A stretch of 64,000 nucleotides of DNA from Celoporthe dispersa. Its lineage: Eukaryota; Ascomycota; Sordariomycetes; Diaporthales; Cryphonectriaceae. Below, in pieces: positions 57,691-64,000 of the stretch. The notes under the pieces were generated by a model. It was not told the origin of the DNA. It searched no databases and saw nothing but the letters and a program-made list of their open reading frames with translations. How positions within the stretch are numbered: the stretch's first letter is position 1; each line of letters starts with the position of its first letter. The position numbers and the translations under genes were made by a program. The stretch is taken from positions 558,001 through 622,000 of the forward strand of contig WAID01000003.1 of NCBI GenBank assembly GCA_016584495.1, in the 5' to 3' direction.

Positions 57691-60432
57691 ATTGCTCGAC
57701 CAGTCGCCTCGGGATAATAGTGAAGGACTTTTCAGGTTTTTGCTCGCTCACCATCCAGATCTCGCGAGCATCACCACCCCCAAGACAGAGGGTGATTTAT
57801 ACCATATTCACACGCATCCGAGAATCGCATATCACCAGCAGGCAACCAAAATGGCATCCTGGGTAGGCAAATATAAGGCGTGTGTCCCAACGAGCTCATG
57901 GAGGGTCACACCCAGCCGGCAGGGGGGAAATATGGTCCGCCAGTCAGAACCTCACCGGTTAACGGAACACACTCTGAGGTGGCTCATGCCGTAACAATGT
58001 GTACTAATAAATGGGTGAGATAGCCTTGACCACATTCTGCACGAAACGCCTCACTCTCCTTTCCTTGCTGTCCTCACTCTCCTTGGCATTGTCGTTTGTC
58101 GTCGGGCACCGTCTCCAGATTTAGCATACTAGAGAGATAGGCGTACTAGGCAATGCGAGCCGAGCTTCGCCACATATCGCAGGCGAAAAACAAAGCTCCT
58201 AGCTTCACAGAGCCTGTTGCCGGCTCTTGCACACTCACCAGTGCTCGCTTCCACCCTGCTCACCTCGAAGTTATTCAGGTGACTCCGTGCCTGCTGGCGA
58301 GGCAATTATCACCACCAGCCTGGGACTTGTCACCGAAAATCGGTCAGACTACTGGCTGTACTACAGTCCAGTATACTCAAGACCACCCAAGGAGTAGCCT
58401 CATTAGGCCGGGGGGGAGGGGAGGGGAGGGGAGATGATGGTGTAGAGACTAAAATCGGATGACCGTGGCGTTGCCCAAACGTCGTAGTGCATCTTCACTG
58501 GACTTTGGAACAATCGCCCAGCCTGATTATGGAATCATGCATACCTCTCATCTTGCTTCACAAATCTTATCGACAAAAGGAAGTCACTGAATGAGTTGGA
58601 ATGGTTCATGCGTTATCAAGGCTCGATCCGTTCCCTCTGCCCTTCCTGACTACTGCGGGAGACAGGACGGAAGATCTCGGAACCAGCACTCGATTGGACC
58701 ACTGCCTTGGTAGTCTTTTGCTTTGTTTTACTTGACTTGACAAGTAATATCATGCAGACTCAGCATTGAAAATCTGGTCAAGACCTAAATAAAGTATGAC
58801 TGTCTCGACAGTACTTTTTCAGCGCCACCATTATCAATTACTTACACAGTCTCAAAAGTTCCCAGTTTACTGCTGCAGAATGGACAACCAATATTTCCAA
58901 ATAAAAGAGATTGGGAAGTCTTAAAGCGTTGTATTTATCGCGGCTCCGACGATAGTTAGAAGCACCGACAAGAAACTGTACCCGGGTAGAGGCTCTGATT
59001 AACGAGAATAGTGACTGGTACGAGAGTACGAGGCCTCTAACTCATAGCAGACTTATCACCGACGACAGAATACAATGTCACACATGTTTCTAATGTCATG
59101 TTGAACACCCTTGCCGCCTTCAGGGCGGAGGCTTGAGCCTGGGGATCAAGACTTTACGGCCCACCCTCCCCCTCCCTAAACCGACCACCAAACACCTTGG
59201 GCATTATGACATCATGTACGAAACCCGCGGGCGTGTCGCAGACAGAAAGCCTGGTTCGTGATGTCAGCAGGCATGAATCTGAGGGAATCACATGACAACA
59301 GATAATGCTGAGGAAGATAAAAATATTCTTGACTTATTCGATTCATGTGTTATCTAGACTTTTCCACCACGAACATCATGATGGCTTCTTATGCAACTCA
59401 AGCATAGCGAGACCCTTGAGGTCAACGTTAAACAATGATTATCCCAGGAGTGACCTAAGCAACAAGTAAAAGAAGAAAAAAAAGGGGGAAAGCCCCCAGT
59501 ATACTTTAAGAGGCTAGACATTATTCTGTAGCCTGATTTAAACGCAAGAACATCATTGTTGCTTGTCTGTCCACGAGATAGAAAAATACGGGAAGAGTTG
59601 GCTGCATGGAGGAGCATTAAGCGCGAATAAAAGAGTCGTCTAGCAAAGATCGGGATTCAAATGCCAACGACCCCCCCCCCCCCAGCCACGATTGATTGTG
59701 TGTATGTACTGTCACCCGAGTTTGCGTTCTACTTCTTTGCTATACCCGACGGACCAGAATGGTGGGTGTACCACGAGACAAGGGGGTCAAAGCGAAGGAT
59801 CCTACCGTATGGGTATGGCGACGTCGACACTTCATCACGAAAGGTAACACGCCATCAGAGCAGAGGCCACCAGTAAACGGGCTCGCCGGCGCACACCTCA
59901 ACGTCGCGTTGTCTCAGAAAGAGAGAAGAAAAAAAATCTCTGCTTCCCCGTAAATGCAAAGGAACCTCGTATTCCAGGCTGCATGCCACGCCTTCATTGG
60001 TGAGGTGTGGCAGGCTAGCACGAAGAACGGGTCCTCCAGCATTCGGTGTGCACCCTGGCACCACCACCTGGGCACCTGCAGGACAAATCAAGTCGGCGCG
60101 ATCAGCGCACTCCCGTCAGGGCGGGGGTGGGCAGCCTACGAGCGGAACGGATAGGATCATCGCTTATTGTCCACAAGTCTGTATTGCCAGGATGACAAGG
60201 TTGATTGCTACCTCTGAGAGATCTACCGGGACGTGGCGGCTGGTGATGGAAGATTTGTTTTCATCTATTTAAAACGTCCAGTTCCCTCTCGTCAGTTTTC
60301 TCTTGACTGTCAAGCCTAGTCCGCTGCTGATCGTGAATCTACTGCGTCCCACAAAATTCATTCCTGACTTAGCCTGTCCTGTCTTGTCTTATCTCACCAT
60401 TCTCATCAAAGCAAAAAAGAAAAGAAGAAGCA
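57691..60432. other. Gene-free region, 2.7 kb
   Basis: No gene recognised on either strand; stops are frequent in all frames between 58.4 and 59.6 kb. A poly-C run (59672–59682) and an AG-rich tract (about 59928–59938) are present. This may hold decayed repeat DNA but I see no element ends. Confidence 0.5.
60266..60274 (+). promoter_or_regulatory. Candidate TATA-like element of the small secreted protein gene
   Basis: TATTTAAAA lies about 160 bp upstream of ATG 60433 and is followed by a CT-rich stretch, a plausible core promoter. Weak evidence only. Confidence 0.35.
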
Positions 60433-61220
60433 ATGCGCTGCAGTCTGATACCGGCCCTGGTGGGCCTGACAGCGGTGGTGACGGCTCTGCCCCAGCCCAG
60501 ACATCGTCGCATACAGAGGACCACCCCACCGCCCGTCAGCCAAGAGTTTACGCTTGCTATCGAGTTAAACGACACATACGTCCCTCTCACCGCTGTGAAC
60601 AATGGCACAGCAGACTTGGTCTTACAAGCTGGAGAGCCGGGTGTAATCTCCGGTACACCTAGTACGTTATTATAATTGACTACGCTGTCCTCAGATCTAA
60701 TGTGCTGTGGATCAATGGAACGGGATATATCCAGGACTAACGCCAGCTGGCATTGCAGCGTACACCAACACGTCAACCCCTGACGCAAATGGATACACCA
60801 CCTCACTGGTCTTCGACCTCTCCAGCGGTGCAGACTGTACCCCGGGAGTATATGGCATGTCCGTCGCTGACCTGGGTGAGCTGTACGGCGTGTCGTCCTA
60901 CGTATATGGAGTGATGAATTACCAAGAGTTTGACTTTGCTATTGATGACGGTAAGTGAACTTTTTACTCCTTTCCACACCATCGTCTTAAGTTTCCTCCG
61001 TGCTGAAAACTCTTGTGCAGGCTCGGTGTTCCATGAACTTACCGCCGCCTCGCAAGACTGGTTTGCGTGTCAGGACTCTGTGAACGGGACGGAAGGCTAC
61101 TTCCTCAGCTGGGGCGTGTTCTCCGAAGAAGGCCTTGCGCCGTCTGGCTGTGTTGTGACAAATGTGATCCAGGTCTTTAACTCAACAGGGACAGTCACCT
61201 CACGAAGGATTTCTAGGTGA
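60433..61220 (+). CDS. Small secreted cysteine-containing glycoprotein, hypothetical
   Basis: Exon 1 60433–60661 encodes a signal peptide (MRCSLIPALVGLTAVVTALPQ) and VSQEFTLAIELNDTYVPLTAVNNGTADLVLQ. The middle exon (about 60700–60950) carries QWNGIYPGLTPAGIAAYTNTSTPDANGYTTSLVFDL, one Cys (GADCTPG) and Tyr-rich ELYGVSSYVYGVMNYQEFDF. The last exon 61021–61220 joins cleanly after a GTAAGT intron and adds two Cys (WFACQDS, PSGCVVT). The junction between exon 1 and the middle exon does not work in phase with any visible GT–AG pair. Either a further base error or an unusual splice lies at 60661–60710. Several sequons (NDT, NGT, NTS, NST) predict glycosylation. No family recognised; size and secretion make it an effector-like or wall protein candidate. 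Confidence 0.65.
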
Positions 61221-61883
61221 CAATGAGTGTTGGTAAGGAGAGTCAGGCAGAGGAGTAGGACCACGGGCAGAAGTGGACTTCCGGGTTGCGGAAACAAGTT
61301 TGTCGGCGAGACTTTTGGCTGTTTTTTTAAATGTGCTTTGCTGTTTGGTCTCGTGTTGGTCAGTCATTTCTGAGATAGCCCCTGTTTTTGATACATGTCT
61401 AGATCTGCAATTGCAAAGAGCGCTACCAAACCAAGTCTAGACCTTCTACGTATTAATGACCCCTTCTTAATTACTAAGTACCTGTTCAAGTATATACTAA
61501 GTACACATGTGCGTATGAAAAGACACTCCCTACCTCTACAATACATGTCACTTCAGCCTTTGGAACCCCTTGACGATTACATTACATGCCAAATCCATCG
61601 CTCGTTATTACGACTCAGCACTTAGACTCGAAATCTAAGACAGTTGAGTTCCACTCAGCAAGATTCCACAACAAAAGCTGTTGGCTGGGCATCCCCTAGG
61701 CCAGCTAGCCTACAACCGTGAACAGGGACGCGGCAGGGAAACGATTTTGACTCCAGCAGCAATCCGCGTCATAGACATGCAGCCGCCATCGTACGTGAAC
61801 GTCATATAATAGAGCTCGTCTACGTTTACCTATTTCCATATCCTCGTCACCCCCACGGCGTAGAACCCAGTTTTCCAGTGCCC
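61221..61883. other. Spacer upstream of photolyase
   Basis: No gene recognised. AT-rich at 61.4–61.6 kb. At 61610–61672 there is a palindromic segment (cttaga…tctaag around ctcgaaa) that looks superficially tRNA-like; see rejected items. Confidence 0.5.
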
Positions 61884-63757
61884 ATGCCTCCTCTTCGTTG
61901 GATAATTCCACGATATTACACCTTCCTTCTTATGTTATCTGGCCACCCTGAGCCGGCCTTTCGACCAGCATCACCAACGCTTCTTTCTCTGGGGCCAAGG
62001 AATCGCGTCTGTAGCTTTTCAACAACGAGGACGTCTGGAAACATGTCGAAACGACGAGAACGATCTGCTTCCCAGGAGGAGGTCCTGAAACACCCCTCGA
62101 CGAAGCGGGCCAAGGAGATTGATGCTCATCCGCCCCTGGGGGCCTTATTGAAACATATGAACGAGCAAAGAGCAGCCCGGCGCCTCGCAACGTGGTCCAC
62201 TGGTTCCGGAGCAAGGACCTCAGGGCAGAAGACAACCGCGCATTGTCAGCGGCCTCCGCAAAGGCCAAAGAGGGATCAGGCTCGCTGCTCACCTGCTTTC
62301 TTTGGTCCCCAAAGGACATTGCATGGCATGGTACGAGTCCCGCAAGGACGGACTTATGTTGGAATCCCTACGGCTGCTCCAGGAGCAGCTCCACAGCCTG
62401 AATATCCCTCTCGTCATATTAACGGCCGAGGACCGCGAGGAAAAGGGCCAAAAGGTTCTTGACTTCATCAGGGAGCATGATACGAGTCATTTATATGCGA
62501 ATCTCGAGTACGAGGTGGATGAGTTACGAAGGGATATCGACATGTTTGAGAAGTTGAAGGAGGATGGGTCCGAAGCGTCCTTTCAGCTCCTCCACGACCA
62601 GACTGTTGTGCAACCCGGAGCCCTAAGGTCTGGCTCAGGCGGGCCTATGAAGGTCTTCACGCCATACCATAAGGCCTGGCTGGCCAAGGTGGCCAGCGAG
62701 CCCGAGCTGCTCGATCTAGTGGACCCGCCAGCAGCCAACGATAAAAAGGCCCTAAAGGAGTTCAGGGACCTCTTTAAAACCAAGATCCCGTCTCTGCCGG
62801 ACGCGAGCAAGTTCACGTCCGACAAGGACAGGACACGCATTCGTAAATTATGGCCAGCAGGACACGAAGCCGGCCTGGGACGGTTACAACATTTCCTCGC
62901 CAGCAAGGTCAAGACCTACAAGACCAACAGATCAATCCCAGCGACAGACAACTCTAGCCGTTTATCACCTTACTTCGCTTCTGGGATCCTCTCCGTCAGG
63001 GAAGCCCTCAAATGCGCTCTGGAAGCCAACGATGGTGATGATTTCGACTCTGGCGACGCCGGGATCGCGAGCTGGGTCCGTGAGATCGTCTTCCGAGAGT
63101 TTTACAGGCAGACGCTGGTGCACACTCCCCACGACGCCATGAACCTGCCGCACAACTTGAAATTTGATTTTTGTACAGTGGGAGGACGACGAAGAGGGCT
63201 GGAGGAGATGGTGCGAGGGCCAGACCGGCATGCCTTTCGTCGACGCTGGCATGAGACAACTGCGCGAGGAGGCGTACATGCACAACCGGCTGCGGATGAA
63301 CACCAGCAGCTACCTGCGGACGAACCTCCTGATCGACTACAGGAAGGGAGAGCGGTTCTTCGCGGAGAACCTTGTGGACTGGGACTTGAGTAACAACACA
63401 CAGGGCTGGGAGCCGAGCTATACGGTCTTCAACCCCGTCGTCCAAGCGGAGAAGTGTGATCCCCACGGCGAGTACATCCGAAGATGGGTCCCAGAGCTGA
63501 AGGACGTCGAGGGCAAGGCAGTTTTTGATCCATATCACAGGATGAGCAAGGAAGATTTTGAGAAGCTGGGCTATCCTGCTCCGCACGTGGATTTCAAGGA
63601 AAGCAGAGACAGGTGCATGCAGAGGTACAAGCAGGATATGGCAGAAGCCGACCCGTGGGAGATTGTTTGCCTTGCAACTATCCAGGCGAGGTACTCGTCG
63701 ATAAGATGGCTAGTGGTTATTTCTCGTAATTATTGCAAAGTTAAACGCTTACAGTGA
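61884..63757 (+). CDS. Class I DNA photolyase (CPD photolyase, Phr1-type), three single-base frame errors
   Basis: From ATG 61884 the N-terminus is Arg/Ser-rich and non-acidic, like a mitochondrial presequence. An internal ATG at 62043 starts MSKRRERSASQEEVLKHPSTKRAKE with nuclear-localisation-like basic clusters, so dual targeting is plausible. The antenna-binding Rossmann domain begins at NVVHWFRSKDLRAEDNRAL and continues with LFLWSPKDI-like, MLESLRLLQEQL and YEVDELRRDI. The FAD domain carries LWPAGHEAGLGRLQHF, LSPYFASGILS, GIASWVREIVFREFYR, GMPFVDAGMRQLREEAYMHNRLRM and WDLSNNTQGWEPSYTVFNP. Corrections needed: one C added at 62183–62184, one A/T added near 62354–62356, one T removed from 63168–63172. 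These give 624 aa. The enzyme uses blue light to split UV-induced cyclobutane pyrimidine dimers. Confidence 0.9.
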
Positions 63758-64000
63758 AAGCATTACGATTGATTGATTGGTAGCTATAAAACTTTTACTT
63801 CTTTCTCAGCATTAAACATTACCCTCGGGACAAACTCGAGACCAGTAAACAGTAATGAAGATGAACAAAAAGGAGAAGAAGAAGAAAAGAAAATCCAAAC
63901 ATGAAGGTTTCAGACCAGTAACCACTAATCAAAACGAACTAAAGAGAGAGAAAAAACATAAATCCAAGCATCATGGTTCCAGACCACAAACCACTGATCA
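63758..64000. other. Downstream flank of photolyase
   Basis: Contains an imperfect direct duplication: two A-rich units ending in ggtttcagaccagtaaccactaatca and ggttccagaccacaaaccactgatca (about 63905–63930 and 63974–64000). No gene recognised before the window ends. Confidence 0.5.

Noticed and set aside
59640..59670. B-box-like gattcaaat
   Set aside because: No matching A box or cloverleaf upstream.
61601..61680. tRNA-Ser(CGA)-like anticodon arm
   Set aside because: Stem and ctcgaaa loop are present but there is no proper D arm, acceptor stem or B box; more likely a palindrome or retroelement fragment.

Overview
The window is nuclear DNA of a filamentous ascomycete, most likely a Sordariomycete. 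Evidence for this: genes carry short GT–AG introns (about 60–110 nt) with CTAAC/CTGAC-type branch sites; the content includes a Zn(II)2Cys6 regulator, a class II hydrophobin, a NACHT–ankyrin NLR, a Brl1/Brr6 protein and a GH65 acid trehalase; and spacers are long, pyrimidine-rich and full of microsatellites. I cannot name the genus.

Layout. 0.2–1.8 kb: nuclear-envelope Brl1/Brr6 gene (+). 4.9–5.6 kb: small His-rich secreted protein (+). 6.2–7.1 kb: AT-rich patch with a terminal-inverted-repeat-like pair, a strong hairpin and a retroelement-type primer-binding sequence. 7.6–12.1 kb: NACHT–ankyrin NLR (+) with an in-frame TAG. 12.5–16.2 kb: small hypothetical gene (-), homogentisate 1,2-dioxygenase family gene (-), and a divergent tandem ABM/dimeric alpha-beta barrel protein (+). 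16.2–24.0 kb: gene-poor, low-complexity DNA ending in a long pyrimidine-rich leader before a SWIRM gene (+, to 25.4 kb). 27.5–28.6 kb: hydrophobin with an unusual long tail (-), then a short-chain dehydrogenase relic (-). 30.4–36.0 kb: F-box protein, aldo-keto reductase and C2H2 protein (all +). 36.2–39.0 kb: Zn2Cys6 transcription factor (-). 41.3–45.4 kb: secreted amidase and a phosphoglycerate-mutase/SBPase-type phosphatase (+). 46.0–49.6 kb: acid trehalase (-). 51.4–57.7 kb: small membrane protein (-), two small hypotheticals (+), SRR1-like gene (+) and a possible orphan ORF (-). 57.7–60.4 kb: nothing recognised. 60.4–61.2 kb: small secreted protein (+). 61.9–63.8 kb: class I DNA photolyase (+).

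I see no operon-like pathway. The HGD-family and ABM-domain genes could act together on aromatic compounds. Trehalase, amidase, hydrophobin and the small secreted proteins fit a saprotroph or plant-associated fungus acting at its surface.

The main technical observation is that eight conserved genes are broken by single-base indels, eleven in all, mostly in short homopolymer runs. In each case correcting those bases restores one continuous frame. This looks like uncorrected sequencing error rather than biology, and gene models that trust the raw frame will be wrong here. The most interesting biological items are the NLR with a Trp-to-stop codon, the hydrophobin with repeat and Cys/His/Lys-rich tail, the repeat-built His-rich secreted protein, a glutamine tract inside an HGD enzyme, and a 24-nt microexon encoding half of a zinc cluster. 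I did not find a clearly new multi-gene system.
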